A stretch of DNA of 64,000 nt. Origin: Eretmocerus hayati. Taxonomy: Eukaryota > Arthropoda > Insecta > Hymenoptera > Aphelinidae. The position numbers were made by a program, and so were the translations under genes. Positions 1-11,640 of the stretch are shown here, in pieces (position 1 is the stretch's first letter; every line of letters starts with the position of its first letter). A model generated the notes under the pieces. It did not search any database, had not been told where the DNA came from, and saw only the letters and a program-made list of their open reading frames with translations. The stretch lies in assembly GCA_029851415.1 (NCBI GenBank), contig CM056742.1, positions 51,810,954 through 51,874,953 on the forward strand, in the 5' to 3' direction.

Positions 1-1795
1 TCAGGTCTACTCAGGATATCAATTTTCACTGCAAGATCTGAATCGGATCTTTGGTAGATCAAGACTTCATTTTCACGCGTATCAATTTGAAATATACTCC
101 CACGCAATGCCATTTCTTCTGGCGGATCTACAGGAGCACGAGACAACGCATCTAAGTGTTTCATCATTTCACCACTGCGGTGTTTTATAACAAAATCATA
201 CTCAGAAATTTGACACACCCACCTAGCTACCTGAGGATTTTGAGTTTTCCAAGCATCCAAATTTATCAAGGATTGACAATCTGTCACAATAGTAAACTGT
301 AATCCAATCACGAAAGGTCTCAAGCGCTGGAGCGCCAATGCAATCGCGAGTAACTCAAGACGTGTAGAGTGATACGAACTCTCGGACTCTGAAGTTCGTC
401 TGCTTATAGCATAAACTAATTTCAATTGATCATTTCCATCAGACTGAAACAGCATCGCGCCTAGTCCAATCGCGGATGCATCAGTGTGCAATTCAGTTCT
501 AGTGGCTTTTGGGTTATAAATTTGTAAAGTTGGTTTCTCAAGCAACAACTTTTTCAAAGTATCGAAAGCGCTTTGTTGCTTATCCGACCAATCAAAATCA
601 ACAGACGCTTTCGTCAAATCCGTCAAAGGAGAAGCTAACCGCGCAAAGTTGGGAATAAAATGACGAAAGAAGCTAGTCAATCCCAAAAATCTACGCACTT
701 CATGTACATTTTTAGGACAAGGAAATCGTTCTATAGCACTCATTTTTCGATCACCCGGAGCTACTACTCCTTCGCCAATCACGTAACCCAAGAACTCAAT
801 CTGTCTCATACCAAACATACATTCCTTGAGGTTCAGAGTTAATCCTGCCTCTTTCAATAATTCCAAAACTATTACCAAGTACTCCATCAATTCTTTCCAA
901 GTAACAACAAAAATGCACATATCGTTATGCAAATAAATATACTGCGTTGTGCAGGTCGCAACACAAAATCTACTAATTTGTAGAAATATGCCGGAGCATT
1001 AGTCAAACCAGGTATTGCTCTAGTAAATTCACCTGTTTGCGTTTCAGTTATAAAAGCCGTCAATTTTTTCGCTCGCTCAGTCAGTGGCATTTGCAAGAAG
1101 CCTTGAGCTAAATCGAGTTTTGTAAAATATTTATAACCGTGCAACCGTTCTGAAATCTCATCAAAATTCTAAATCGCTGCATGCACTTTTTTCGTATAAG
1201 AATTCAAACGCCTCAAATCCATCACCATACGCCCCGTACCATCTGGTTTTCGCACAAGAGAAGCTCTACTAGCCCATTCAGAAATAGTTTCAGTTACAAT
1301 GCCATATTTCTTAAACTCAGTGATAATCTCATCCAATTCTATTTGATCTTTTTCGCACATCTTTATAAGCTTTTCATGAAAAGGCTGCGCGCCCTCTTTC
1401 AACTCGATATCCATTTCAGGAACATTCGTACGCCCAAGCTCACTCAAATGCTTCGCGATGACCACTCTGTTTTCATTTAAAATATCGAGGAGTTGCGCTT
1501 TTTGCGCTGGCGTAACGCATTCATCCGTCAACTTTTCATCAGCGGTTATTTCTTCAATCCGCGGTAACGCAACTGGCACCGACTCAATCCCCATGATCGA
1601 TTCACCAACTACATCACCCACACGTACAGTACGCGATTTATGTTCATCATTATTCACAATAGGCATACACACATTACCGGCACCAGTTCGCACGTTGATG
1701 AATTTTATTTCAAGTGGTCCTAATTCAACATTTTCTGCCGCGCGTGATTTTTTTCGGAACTTTGTCTTGAAAGACGGTTGGATCAATGTTTGCAA
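1..1795 (-). pseudogene. pol: gypsy pol: reverse transcriptase and RNase H, broken
   Basis: The encoded enzyme would copy element RNA into DNA. The RT begins at 1,169-1,795 with the LVRKPDGTGRMVMDLRRLN block. An in-frame TAG at about 1,169-1,171 interrupts it, after which the same frame resumes with the FTKLDLAQGFLQMPL block (887-1,144). A frameshift near 940 follows. The catalytic Y-x-D-D box then reads YLHND, so the active site is altered as well as the frame. The open minus frame across bases 1-930 holds the palm and thumb and an RNase H region with TELHTDASAIGLGAM and a later TDCQSL. It runs off the window edge. Confidence 0.85.
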
Positions 1796-2093
1796 AAATT
1801 AATTCATGGCCAATTCGCGTGTAAGTCAGATCAAGTGATTCTGTGTAAGGTCTACCGAGAAAGACATCACACGATTGTACATCTTCAGAAACTACTAAAA
1901 ACTCAATCAGTTTAAGCTTCAGATTACCGAGAATCGTATCAGCGGACACAACTCCGTGCGTCATTACTTTACCATTCCCGTATGCTTCTACTGTTCTAGG
2001 AACTCCGCTCATTTTCAAACCTGCGCGAAGCGCTGCCGACATTTTGATCGCGCACACACTTGCACCGATATCGATGAATGCTGACATTTCAAT
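1725..2093 (-). CDS. gypsy aspartic protease region
   Basis: This is a retropepsin-like domain that would process Gag-Pol. The active-site box reads AFIDIGAS, with isoleucine where retropepsins nearly always have Thr or Ser (D-T/S-G-A). A second hydrophobic segment containing FLGRPYTESL follows. The frame overlaps the end of gag and is entered by a -1 shift (see the slippery-site entry). Its 3' end and the start of the RT frame overlap at 1,735-1,795 in different frames, which points to a second frameshift. Whether the D-I-G change is decay or a lineage variant cannot be decided from one copy. Confidence 0.7.
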   Translation of the reverse strand: MEMSAFIDIGASVCAIKMSAALRAGLKMSGVPRTVEAYGNGKVMTHGVVSADTILGNLKLKLIEFLVVSEDVQSCDVFLGRPYTESLDLTYTRIGHELIFANIDPTVFQDKVPKKITRGRKC

Positions 2094-3427
2094 CCCCCCA
2101 ACGACAACGTCTCAATGAAATTTTTCCCCGAATCACTTCCACACGCATCCATCACAACTTTTACTTGATCCTTTTTCGGACCTCGATACAATTTGCACTC
2201 TACAGCTCTATGTCTTACTCTCTTACACAAATGACCCGTAATAGAATGAGTACAATTTCTGCCGATATGACCTGGCATACGACAGTTAAAACACGTACGC
2301 ACACCACTTTGAACACTATCACTATTTTCCGAATCACCACTGTTGTTTGCCGTTTGCGATGAAACACCTGATGCTGCCGAAATCCCCGAAGCTGTGCTGC
2401 CGGTGTTGTTGTTGATCTGAGGCGGCCCGGAAGCCACGCCGCTTCCCGGAACTGTAGCGCTGCTGCTGATGTTGTTGCCGCGCGAGCCGCTGCAAATTGG
2501 CGTGCCGGCCGCTCCAGCCGATCCGCTCGACGACGATGATTTTACATCTGCGATCCTCTCGTTCCGCAGCTCTTCTATATTTCCATACTCGACGAGGTTT
2601 ATCAAAATGTCGTCCGTATCTACATACGTTTTGCTGAGGATATGACTTGCTAGGCTTCTTAGCCAGAAACCGGTAGCAACTTCGTCTCTGATGGTCTGAA
2701 CGGACATTCCCAGACCGTCACAAAGCCATACCTTATCCATGAAGTACTCTCGAATCGATTCGTTGCGCTTTTGAATTCGCGCCACCATCTCTCGAAATGT
2801 ATCACTTTGAGACAGATCTGCTGCGATCGATTTCTTTAAAGCCGCCTTGGAGTCATCATAACTCTGCAGCCGATTAACTTCTCGCTGGTACCATTTCCTT
2901 GCTGCACCAACGAGGTGAATTTTGGCGACGCTAAATGCGATTGCGTCAGACCAACCGTTAATTGATTTGAGTGTTTCCAAATCCTTCAGCCATGCATCCG
3001 CCTCCATCGACTTTTCTGTGCCTTGAAAATCTCTCACCACCGCATGCACGATTGGCGTGATCACCGGTGGATTTGCAGCGCGCCTATCATTATTTTGGTC
3101 CCTTTGATTGGTAAGCGCCAATTGTTGAACTGCTGCATTTAGCCCGTTCATGGCTTGAGCCAACACACCTGCCTCACCTGCTGCTGGTTGCGGTTGATGC
3201 TGGACTTGATTTGCCGCCAATTCGGCACGAAATTGGTCAGCCTCCTGCTGCCGTCGCATCCGTTGACGCGCGACTTCTTGACGTTGGCGCTCGATTTCCA
3301 TCTCCGCCAGCTGCGAATTTTGCTCCATCTCCGCAATACGCGTCAGAGAATCCATTTGGCCATTTGGGAGACCGCCATAGGCATTGTCCCTCTCGGTCTC
3401 CAACTCCATGTTATTGTCGATCGTCAT
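2015..3427 (-). CDS. gag: gypsy Gag polyprotein
   Basis: This is a structural nucleocapsid polyprotein of about 470 residues from the first ATG (3,425-3,427); the frame is open further upstream without an ATG. The N-terminal third is a charged coiled coil rich in Glu, Arg and Gln. A capsid-like helical region follows, containing FQGTEKSMEADAWLKDLETL. After it comes a Ser/Gly/Ala-rich linker. A canonical CCHC zinc knuckle is seen (CFNCRMPGHIGRNC), followed by an imperfect second one that lacks its first cysteine. It overlaps the protease frame by about 75 bases. The frame is intact, unlike pol. Confidence 0.8.
   Translation of the reverse strand: MTIDNNMELETERDNAYGGLPNGQMDSLTRIAEMEQNSQLAEMEIERQRQEVARQRMRRQQEADQFRAELAANQVQHQPQPAAGEAGVLAQAMNGLNAAVQQLALTNQRDQNNDRRAANPPVITPIVHAVVRDFQGTEKSMEADAWLKDLETLKSINGWSDAIAFSVAKIHLVGAARKWYQREVNRLQSYDDSKAALKKSIAADLSQSDTFREMVARIQKRNESIREYFMDKVWLCDGLGMSVQTIRDEVATGFWLRSLASHILSKTYVDTDDILINLVEYGNIEELRNERIADVKSSSSSGSAGAAGTPICSGSRGNNISSSATVPGSGVASGPPQINNNTGSTASGISAASGVSSQTANNSGDSENSDSVQSGVRTCFNCRMPGHIGRNCTHSITGHLCKRVRHRAVECKLYRGPKKDQVKVVMDACGSDSGKNFIETLSLGGLKCQHSSISVQVCARSKCRQRFAQV
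2093..2099 (-). promoter_or_regulatory. candidate -1 ribosomal frameshift heptamer (G GGG GGA)
   Basis: On the minus strand the gag codons ttg ggg gga form an in-phase X-XXY-YYZ heptamer. A -1 slip here leads straight into the protease frame, a few codons before the D-I-G-A box. Position and phase fit a gag-pol shift, although a G-only heptamer is unusual. It could equally be a chance homopolymer in a decayed element. Confidence 0.4.
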
Positions 3428-3720
3428 CTTCCCACACGACGAAGAAAAAAAATTTCGCACAAATCAGAGCACGTGCAGATCTCGACGCAAGTTGGAGCAA
3501 GTACGGCCTGGCCACTCAGCAACAGCGCGCGATACTTGTCCCGCCGAATCTGATGCTCACTTTTTTCAGAGCACTCCAAAATATAGTACACTTGCATAAA
3601 CTCAAGAGAAAAGGCACAAAGTACAGAGAACCACTGCGGCACACAGTCACAATGATCTACGAATTCACAACTTGGGATAAACGAACTCACACAGAGAATC
3701 GTTGTATCCCACTTCTGAGA

Positions 3721-4053
3721 TGTTGGTGTTTGTCAGAATTCACAAAGAAAGCCGTACACAAAAGTTATAAGAAAAGAGTATATTAAATATAATGAAAGGA
3801 CAACGAGTTTACAAAGAACGTAACACTAAGAGTTATCGCGGGTGCGCGGTACACAAGCCGTCGCACAACCCGGATAGTTCACGAGACTCAGGCTTTCGCG
3901 TGCACGAACACTCCGCAGCTCGGCCATCCAATCTGATCTAACCGTGACGACGACGAAAATGCGCGACTCACCACGCGATCGTCTCGCCCGATAGCTTGCG
4001 CCCTCTGCATCCCCATCCATGCAGGGACGTAGCGTATACATATTCACTCACAC
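3721..4053 (-). repeat. possible 5' LTR of the gypsy element
   Basis: The segment starts TGTTGGTG and ends TCACTCACA on the plus strand. On the minus strand it carries a TATATTTAAT box near 3,785. The sequence just inside (tctcagaagtggg on the minus strand) could be the primer-binding site. The partner LTR lies outside the window, so identity cannot be tested here. Confidence 0.4.
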
Positions 4054-4133
4054 GAGTGTGCAAGTGCGGACGATGCGTTTCCTAAAAAACCGTCAATATT
4101 TCGAAGTTTGAAATGCGCCCTCGCCACGTGAAG
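4054..4133 (-). repeat. 80 bp segment with an inverted copy at 6,085-6,165
   Basis: The reverse complement of this stretch, containing CGTGGCGAGGGCGCATTTC, recurs on the plus strand at 6,085-6,165 with few changes. The match stops close to the inferred gypsy LTR edge. This suggests the 6.1 kb copy shows the uninterrupted form of the sequence into which the gypsy element inserted. Confidence 0.6.
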
Positions 4134-5800
4134 ATACGCTGCTAAATGAGATTAGCAGAATGCTTTCTCTTAGCGAAATAGTTTAAGAGGTTCACTGAAA
4201 CTAATGAGAAATTTGCAAAACTGATCAAATTCCAAAATGATGATTGGGATTCCTACAAAATAGTTATATTTTTTAATCTAATTTGATTGCATTTCATATC
4301 ACACTCACAATCCAATGATTGGATCCAACCAATCGATGTAGAATGAGGGAAAAGTATCTCTCTAGTCCATTAAAAGGTGAATAGATTGGTTGTAGAGGGA
4401 GATATGAGGATAAAATGAATTTTAGCTGCAATTTTCTTCTAAGATTTTGGGTTATTATTACGAGATTCACTTTTAGGGGAATTGAGATGACCTAAACTGG
4501 GGTTTTTCATGGAAGATATGTAGTCTGGTTGAGGGAAAATTTTGATATAGTTGGTGAGAAGATCATAAGAATGGAGTTTTTAAAAAAAATTTGGATTCTT
4601 CGGGAATAAATTGGATTTCGAATGTATTTAAAAGGATTTTGAAAAATTCGGTATCAACTAATCGATTTAGAACGATGAAAAAATATAAACTTAGTTGAGT
4701 AAAATTTGTATATATTAGTTTAGGGGCTGGGTAATAGCGGAAAATGAATTTTAGATGCGATTTCCTTCTAATATTTTGAGCTATTATAAGGAGATTGCCT
4801 TTTAGGGGAATTCAGATGACCTAAACTAGGGTTTCCCATGGAATATATGTAGTATGGTTGAGGGCAAGTTTTAATATAGTTGGTGTAAGGATTATAAAAA
4901 TGGAGTATTTTGAAAAAATTTGGATTTTTCGGGAATAAATAGGATTTTGAATGTATTAAAACGGATTTTGAGAAAATTTGGTATCAACCAATCGATTTAG
5001 AACGATGAAAAAGTATCAACTTAGTTGAGTAAAATTTGAATAAAGTAATTTAGAGGCGAGATATGAGGAAAGTATGAATATTGAAAAAAATATTTTTGTA
5101 TATCTTGAGTTATTTTTTTGAGGGAAATAGTTATCGGGATTTGGGCTACCTAAAGTGAGGTTTTTTTAGCAAAACGTGTAATTTGGTTACAACAGAATTT
5201 CGATAGAATAGGTCTAAACATGCTCAAATTGCTGTTTTTGTTGGAAATTTTGGTTTTTTTACGTTGATGGAGTTTGAATGGAATTTCGGTATTAACCAAA
5301 AGATAAATTGAGCCAAAGAAACCATACCCTAGGTAATCAAAATTGGGGTAAGGTAAAGTTAGAAAGAGATATTTTAGTATGAAAGTACACAATTTCAGCG
5401 ATTTTACCTCAAAAAACGTTTAAATTAAATTCGATTTGGAGAGGAGACCAGGCAAATCACTGGTCTCATCTCTGAGTGATTCTATACAACTTGTAGAGAA
5501 GCAAAAATCGATAAAGTGGAGTGTAGAAGAGAAAGCGTGGCGCAAGAAAAAACAACATACATACACACACAGACACAGACAAAGGGCCGGAAAGATGAGT
5601 CACTGGGGGGGGGGGGGGTTGAGGATTATAAGGAGAAAAGTGTTACTTACAATCGTTAGATTTTGGCGAGAGGAATAAGATGGTTGAAGCACTTTTGTGA
5701 TAAGATGAATTATGTTGAAGAAAATATTGAGTTGAATGGAAAAATTGATCAAAAATTTGCTGTGTTGAAAACAAAGCTTTCTCTTTAGAGAAAGCAAAAA
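4134..5800 (-). repeat. Long inverted-repeat family, copy 1 (left arm)
   Basis: This AT-rich non-coding arm reappears in reverse complement at 6,703-8,890 and again at about 12,019-14,920. Shared landmarks are the outer end containing GCAGAATGCTTTCTC, the block AAAGCTTTGTTTTC near the inner end, a (CA)n/(GT)n tract, and a poly-G run at about 5,605-5,618. The arms are diverged and of unequal length because of tandem duplication and insertion. No protein is recognised, so this is probably a non-autonomous foldback element or an inverted duplication. Confidence 0.8.
4425..5055 (+). repeat. Tandem duplication of a unit of about 310 bp
   Basis: 4,425-4,737 and 4,738-5,055 are successive diverged copies. 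Both contain ATGAATTTTAG near the start, TTTTAGGGGAATT in the middle and ATCGATTTAGAACGATGAAA near the end. A third, more diverged partial unit follows to about 5,400. The arrangement explains why this arm is longer than its partner. Confidence 0.7.
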
Positions 5801-6702
5801 ACGGAGGCATATCGTCCATGAGAATTCAAAGAAAATCAGGCTGCCTTTCCATGGGACAAAAATTTTGTCAGAATCAGCCTGCGAGATTTGAAAACCCCTA
5901 ACCTAACCATGAGTGCGAGAGAGATGGCATGACTTTGGTATCTCTCTCTTACACATTGAGAAGGTACCCGCGCCATCTGCCATGGAAAGGCAACCTCACA
6001 AGAAACCCCGTAAAATGCGCTAATGAAAAGTCGTGGCTAATACGACTTTTTTGCTCTTGATACACGGACGATATACCTTCGTTTTTTCACGTGGCGAGGG
6101 CGCATTTCAAACTTCGAGATATTGACGGTTTTTCACGAAACGCACTATCCGCACTTGCATACTCAGATTACTATATATGCCATAGGCCGGCCGAGCTGAT
6201 GAGATTTTTCCGCGCGTTTCGCCCTTCTGTGTTTAAAAAAGTGTTCGGCAAAAGTTGCAGTGGCCAAAGATTCTCTTGAGATCATCGGTGGATTGCGCGA
6301 CAAACACGTATTCTTACCCCATCAGTAACACTATGCCGGGGAAAAGTCGACTGCCGAGCGAATTCGAACGTATGTTATTGTTCGATCGATGCCATAACCC
6401 TATTTTCACTTGGTGAAATCGACAACTTTCTGATCGAATAACTCACAAATGAGAATTTTTCAGGTTTAACGATAATAGAGACTTTTGATGAGCCTTTCGA
6501 GCTCTATAGTTTGATCCCCAATTCAGCAAAATTAGCTGAAACCCAAAATCCTATCATTCAAGGCGGGGTCCTTAGGACTAAGAACGGTTTTTCTGATCCA
6601 AGGAGTTCAATTTTCCATTAAATTTTGATCATCTTCGATGGAACTCGTTAACCCCTAATGATCATGTCAATACATTAGTTTGGAATAGTCATAAAGTATC
6701 CT
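5801..6702. other. Spacer between the inverted arms, no gene
   Basis: This is the loop between the two arms. It contains the 80 bp copy shared with 4,054-4,133, a short inverted pair (TGCCTTTCCATGG at 5,840 and CCATGGAAAGGCA at 5,980), and a small hairpin around 6,033-6,048. No coding region is convincing. Confidence 0.5.
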
Positions 6703-8890
6703 TTTGCTTTCTCCAAAGAGAAAGCTTTGTTTTCACCACAGCAAAATTTTGATCGAATTTTCCACTAAAACCAATCTTTTCTCCAACAAAATTCCGTTTA
6801 TCTGAAAAACCTTTAGACCATTCTCTTCCTCTCGCCAAAATCTATCAATTGTAGGTAACACTTTTCCTCCTAATGGCCTTCCAAATCCGTCAGAGACTCA
6901 TCTTTGCACCCCTTCGTCCGTGTGTGTGCGTGTGTGTGTGTTGTTTTCTATCGGACACGCTTTCTCTTCTACTGTTCACTACATCAATTTTTGGCTTTCT
7001 ACAAGTTGTACAGGATCCAATTTCTGAGAGCCCAGTGATTTGGCAGCTTTCAGCTCCCAGTCAAATTTGATCCATGGGGTTTTTAGAGCAGAACAGCTCA
7101 AATTTCGACTCTTAATACATAAATATCTTTTTCTCACACGGTCTCACCACGAATTGAGTCACCTAAGCCATGATTTTTTCTGCATGATCTATCGATTGGT
7201 TGATACCGAAATTTTATAAAATCTTCACAGATCTCAAACTTCCGAAAAAATCAAAATTTTCACCAAAAATTTCATTTTTACCCTTTTAAATCCACTGCAT
7301 CGAAATTCCGTCTCAACCAAACGATGGATATTGTTAAAAAAACCTCAGTCTAGATGGTCTGAATCTCTCTAAAAAGCTTCCTCAAAAGAATAACTCAAAA
7401 AATAGTGAGAACATTTGAATTAATATTCATTTTTTCCTCGTATCGTCTTTTACGACTCATTTAGGGGAGAGCGGGGTATATCGGGCATAGCTAATTAAAA
7501 CCCGCTTGGCAACTACGATTTTTACTTTAATCGGATCTGCGAGTGGGCATTCGACAGAGAAACATCTCAGGAATGATGGGATATTTTTTTAAATTTAAAA
7601 ATTTTTTCACTGGCACATTTTCATAGAAATGCTATTTTCTAAACCTTAATCATTGGGGCACGACGGGCAATCGCGGGGTATAGCGGACAGTCGTGTAGGG
7701 TATCATGGACACTCACGATTTTTAAGTAAAATGATAACACTACACATACAGAATTGTTGTCATTAGCATATTTGAACATTTTTCCACCTAATCTGATGCC
7801 TCAGGTCTATGACATGCCGTGAAATGTTGGTAAAACTCGATTATTCAACAAAAAGATGTCACAGCTCGGATCTCACTCGCTCGCACACGCGAGTTTATGA
7901 TGCATGGCACGAATCTGGTGGTCATATTATGTGATACAGCTTCTAATCCACCACCCACAGCATTGATAGCACTCACCTTTCCCTCACATCGAGGTAAAAT
8001 TATCAATAATATCGATGAACAATCACATCCGTGGTGCAGCTGGAGCAGAATATCAACAACACGAGGCGACGCGGAGGTTAGGTTAGGTTGGGTGGCGCCA
8101 CGCGGCTCGTGTGCTGTGGCTGTATGTTGGAACTGGCCAACGCGCTCCGCTTTTTGTGTCCATTATACCCCGTTCCACTCATCTTCGTATTACTATTATT
8201 GCTCAAAAACTACTTATCGGATCACTTCAATTCAAATTGGAGATTAAAGCTAACGAACAGAGCTACCGATGAGAGATGGGTAGCCAAGTATTTTCGATCA
8301 AATTGGCGCACGAACGGTAGAGTGCATACAGGCGTGACAAGCGATATTTTACCTCGAATTTTGACCTACGCTTCTGAAGGATCAAAACATATTGAAATTT
8401 CTTGTAACTCTCCAGGGAAAAACTAGGTGATACACTGATGCGAATTCATGAACATTTGGATTTTTAAATATTTTTTTGTATTTTATAACTGGGGTGCCCA
8501 AATTTTCGAGCTGCCCACCATACCCCGCTCTCCCCTATCTCAATTTTAATGACCTAAAGACTTACTTATGCGCCATTCTGAATCGATTGGCTGATACGAA
8601 ATTTTCATAAAATCCGTGAAACATTATTCAAATGAAGATTCTTTCGGGAGAAGGAAATTTTCACAAAGGACTCCAGTATGATCATCTTTGAACCGACTGT
8701 ATCAAAATTTTCTTTCAACCAAACAATAGATATTGTTGGAAAAACCTTCTTTCAGACCCAATGACCCAAATCTCTCTGAAATGCTCCCTCAAAAGAAAAA
8801 CTCAAAATATAGGGTACTTTCTTTTTCGTTAAAATTATTATCATATAACGCCGTGAGAAAGCATTCTGCTATTCACTTTTAGCAGCGTAT
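6703..8890 (+). repeat. Long inverted-repeat family, copy 2 (right arm)
   Basis: This is the reverse complement of 4,134-5,800, beginning TTTTGCTTTCTCC and ending TTTTAGCAGCGTAT. It is interrupted by the element at 7,464-8,535. The (GT)n tract at about 6,918-6,942 corresponds to the (CA)n tract of the left arm. No coding potential was seen. Confidence 0.8.
7464..8535. mobile_element. Small DNA element, GGGGAGAGCGGGGTA termini, TA target duplication
   Basis: The left end TAGGGGAGAGCGGGGTA (7,462-7,478) and right end TACCCCGCTCTCCCCTA (8,521-8,537) are perfect inverted repeats. A TA on each side is consistent with a 2 bp duplication. The flanks belong to the repeat arm, which supports insertion. 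The interior has no convincing gene but contains degenerate internal GGGGTAT motifs and a short ggttaggttaggtt run near 8,077. It is probably a non-autonomous element. Confidence 0.65.
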
Positions 8891-9148
8891 TTTATCGAAA
8901 AACAGGCGTACAATACAATAATGATGAAATTGGAAGACTCCGAATCAGAAACTCGGTACATGTCGATTACTCCATTTAGCCGCAAGGTAACCACTGACTT
9001 TTGACTGCTTTTACTGCATACTTTTTTGTAAATCTTCGATGTATAAATGCATTTTGATTAAGTTTGCCATCATTGGCGGTTTATTGTGTGACGGCGAATA
9101 CGCTACCAACTTTGCTACAATTTGATCACTGTTGATATACCCTGATGT
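8891..9148. other. No gene seen
   Basis: AT-rich sequence outside the inverted repeat and before the next small element. Nothing coding or structured was recognised. Confidence 0.5.
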
Positions 9149-9150
9149 TA

Positions 9151-9533
9151 CAGTGAAACTATGGTTTATTTAGATGATTGACTTGGTTAACAATTGTTGA
9201 TGCTTATAATCGATGAATAACAACGACCTCTTGTTTATCAAACTCTGTCGCTTATTCGTAAACTCATAATCGAGACGATCAGGACGAGGATACGGTATCA
9301 TATCTCGAGCTTCGAAGTGAGTGCCCAACATACACAGTCTTGTTTTCATGTTTTTATGTTCGACAGGAAGCAAGAATGCATCCAACTTAGACAGGTTCCC
9401 AACTTATAGAGTGCCCAATATATAGAACAAAATCCCCATAAGAGCTAATGTAATTTTGCGCGTTCCGCGGAAAAGTGCCCAACTTAGACAGGTGCCCAAC
9501 TTACAGAGGTGCCCAACTTAACAAGTTTCACTG
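9151..9533. mobile_element. Small element with CAGTGAAAC termini and TA duplication
   Basis: The ends CAGTGAAAC (9,151) and GTTTCACTG (ending 9,533) are inverted and flanked by TA (9,149-9,150 and 9,534-9,535), as for Tc1/mariner-type elements. The right third repeats the motif GTGCCCAACTTA about four times. No transposase frame is present, so it is best read as a MITE. The assignment is from ends and target duplication only. Confidence 0.55.
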
Positions 9534-9535
9534 TA

Positions 9536-11640
9536 CTGAACCACGTGGTTTCGACGTAAAATTGTCTAGATTTTTCGAATATGCTATCAGATTCCCCCCT
9601 AAATGTGACCTGGAGAGGCTGGTCTGGTATTGAGTGAGTTTTTGGAGCAAAAGTTACAAAAGCAACTGTGAATCACATCTAAGCGGAAACCTAATAGCAT
9701 ATTCGAAAAATTCAGACGATTCTACGTTGATATTATGCGATTCGATGATTTTTGGGCTGGTTCCTAACGGTAGAATAGCATCTGAGCAAGTGGAGTTGTC
9801 GCGTGGTCCAGTGCCTCCATGAAGAACTATACATTAGAAAGTTTTTTCCCGGAGCTGGTAGCTTGGTCCAGAAAGGTCGTAGAAACACAATTCCACTGAC
9901 TAACCTGTGGGTTTCTGAACGATCTACAGCATCCTATTGGAATTTTTGTGATCGGACAACTCTCGTTGAAATTACAGGTGATCTGCTGCAATTATTTTTT
10001 TTTTCAATTTTCCGCATCGGTTATTATCAGAACGAAGAATTTCTTGAGAAAAATTTCTAAACCCAAGAATCGGTAGGTTTTTTCGTGATCCTCAAGATGC
10101 GTTTCCCAAAATGTTCGTATGATGAAACTTCTCAGAGTCATCGTCAATTTTGTTATACTATGCGTGATCCATTAATTTCGACGGGTACTGTATATCTGAT
10201 GAAAACAGTCGAGACGGCAATGTTCTGTTTTCTTGAAACACATTGGTCTAAGGACACAAAAAAGATGGGTGGACTTTTACTCGTTGAAAATTGCACTACA
10301 GTGAGTCTTGAGATCGATGTCCCTCCACAAGGGCGTGTCCTGAATGCGTTGCAAAAAGCCATTTACGGAATGCTTTCTCGTTTCCTGCCGATGATCCAAA
10401 ATTGAAAATCATGAAAAGCTTTCTCTGTTATCCGTATCCCACTCAACGACCATTCTGATTTGGTTTATCAAAATATTCTTTTTATCATTTTTATCTAATT
10501 ATTTTTCATAATCACTTGCAAATGCTGTATATTACAGTTGATGTTATAATTTATCTCCCAAGTTGAATAATTTCCTAGGGTCATAATGAATCGAGGAATG
10601 TTTCTCGAAAATGAGTGAGCCCGTCGCAAGAGAGCGTAGAGAAATATATCGAAATTTTAAAGAGATCAGCGGAAGTGTGCGCAAATTTTCAAATGCTAAA
10701 GGAATATAGATGGGAATTAGTATTTCGCAAAATGGGAATGTTATTCAAAGTTCCGTAACAACTCATATCTTCAGAATGACGAAAAACTACGTGGAAACAA
10801 TCACGGCCGATTCATGTTGCGACGCTTGGATGTCAGAGATGTCGGACAAACTTTTTTGAGAAATTCCTGTCAATCGTTGATATTTAGTTTGATGTTCAAA
10901 AGAGGAGTCCCAATATGTAGAGCTGAGAATTGACTGCGCGTATCACCATATTACTGTGATCCATTCCTGAGGATTTCATGCAGATCAGTTAGAACGTTCT
11001 CGAGATCTGGAAGAAAAATCGCGAAGTGTAAATAAGAAAAAATCATAATTCAAGTTCAAAATGTTTCTAAGATCATAATAAATTGGTGGATATGTCTTAA
11101 AAAAGACTGGGCTCATCGCACAAGGATGTTGAACAACTCCTCAAAATTTTAAAGGGATTGATGCAAATCTCTATGAGCTTTCGAGTGACATAGGAAGGAA
11201 AAAGAAAAAAAAATTGAGGAAAATGGGAGTCACAATCAAAATTCCGTATCAACCAATCTCTTAAAAATGACCGAGAAGTACTTTAACACAAGTGTTTGAC
11301 AATTTATATTAAGATATTTGGATGCTAGAACCTTTGGACAAACATAGCCAAAAAATTGTGTTGAGTTTTAGATGATCGATTTGACATGGAAGAAGGAGTA
11401 TTAAGAGTCCATAGTTGTCAATGGACTGGGTTTTAATCATTCATCAATTTAGAACAAATCCTCGAAATTTTAAGGAGATTGCTATAGGGGTTCAGGACAG
11501 TTCGCGTGACAAAGAGACGACAACACACACACACACACACGGACATTCACCAAGGTGTGATTGGAAATGGATCACAGAGAGTGCTGTATTCAACAGATGG
11601 AAATCGTAGGTAAAGAGCTCGGCGAGTAGAATAACATAAG
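9536..11640. other. Non-coding, with a decayed palindrome at about 9,540-9,760
   Basis: 9,540-9,600 and 9,700-9,760 are diverged inverted copies (CGTAAAATTGTCTAGATTTTTCG versus its reverse-complement-like partner). They resemble the centre of the foldback at 12.4-14.2 kb. A 106-codon plus frame at 10,085-10,405 has no recognised motif and I do not call it a gene. A (CA)n run lies near 11,525. Confidence 0.45.

Larger units (their letters stand above)
1..4053 (-). mobile_element. Ty3/gypsy-like LTR retrotransposon, degenerate, left-truncated by the window
   Basis: Reading leftwards on the minus strand there is a possible LTR, then gag, protease, reverse transcriptase and RNase H in Ty3/gypsy order. 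Integrase and the second LTR would lie beyond base 1. The coding part is broken by a nonsense codon and at least one frameshift, so this copy is not functional. The right edge is tentative and rests on a TG...CA-bounded segment at 3,721-4,053. Superfamily assignment follows from domain order and RT motifs. Confidence 0.85.

Noticed and set aside
8077..8092. ggttaggttaggtt as telomeric (TTAGG)n repeat
   Set aside because: Only about two and a half units, inside a small transposon; not evidence of a telomere.
10085..10405. 106-codon plus-strand frame as a host gene
   Set aside because: No recognisable domain, no splice or context support, surrounded by decayed repeats.
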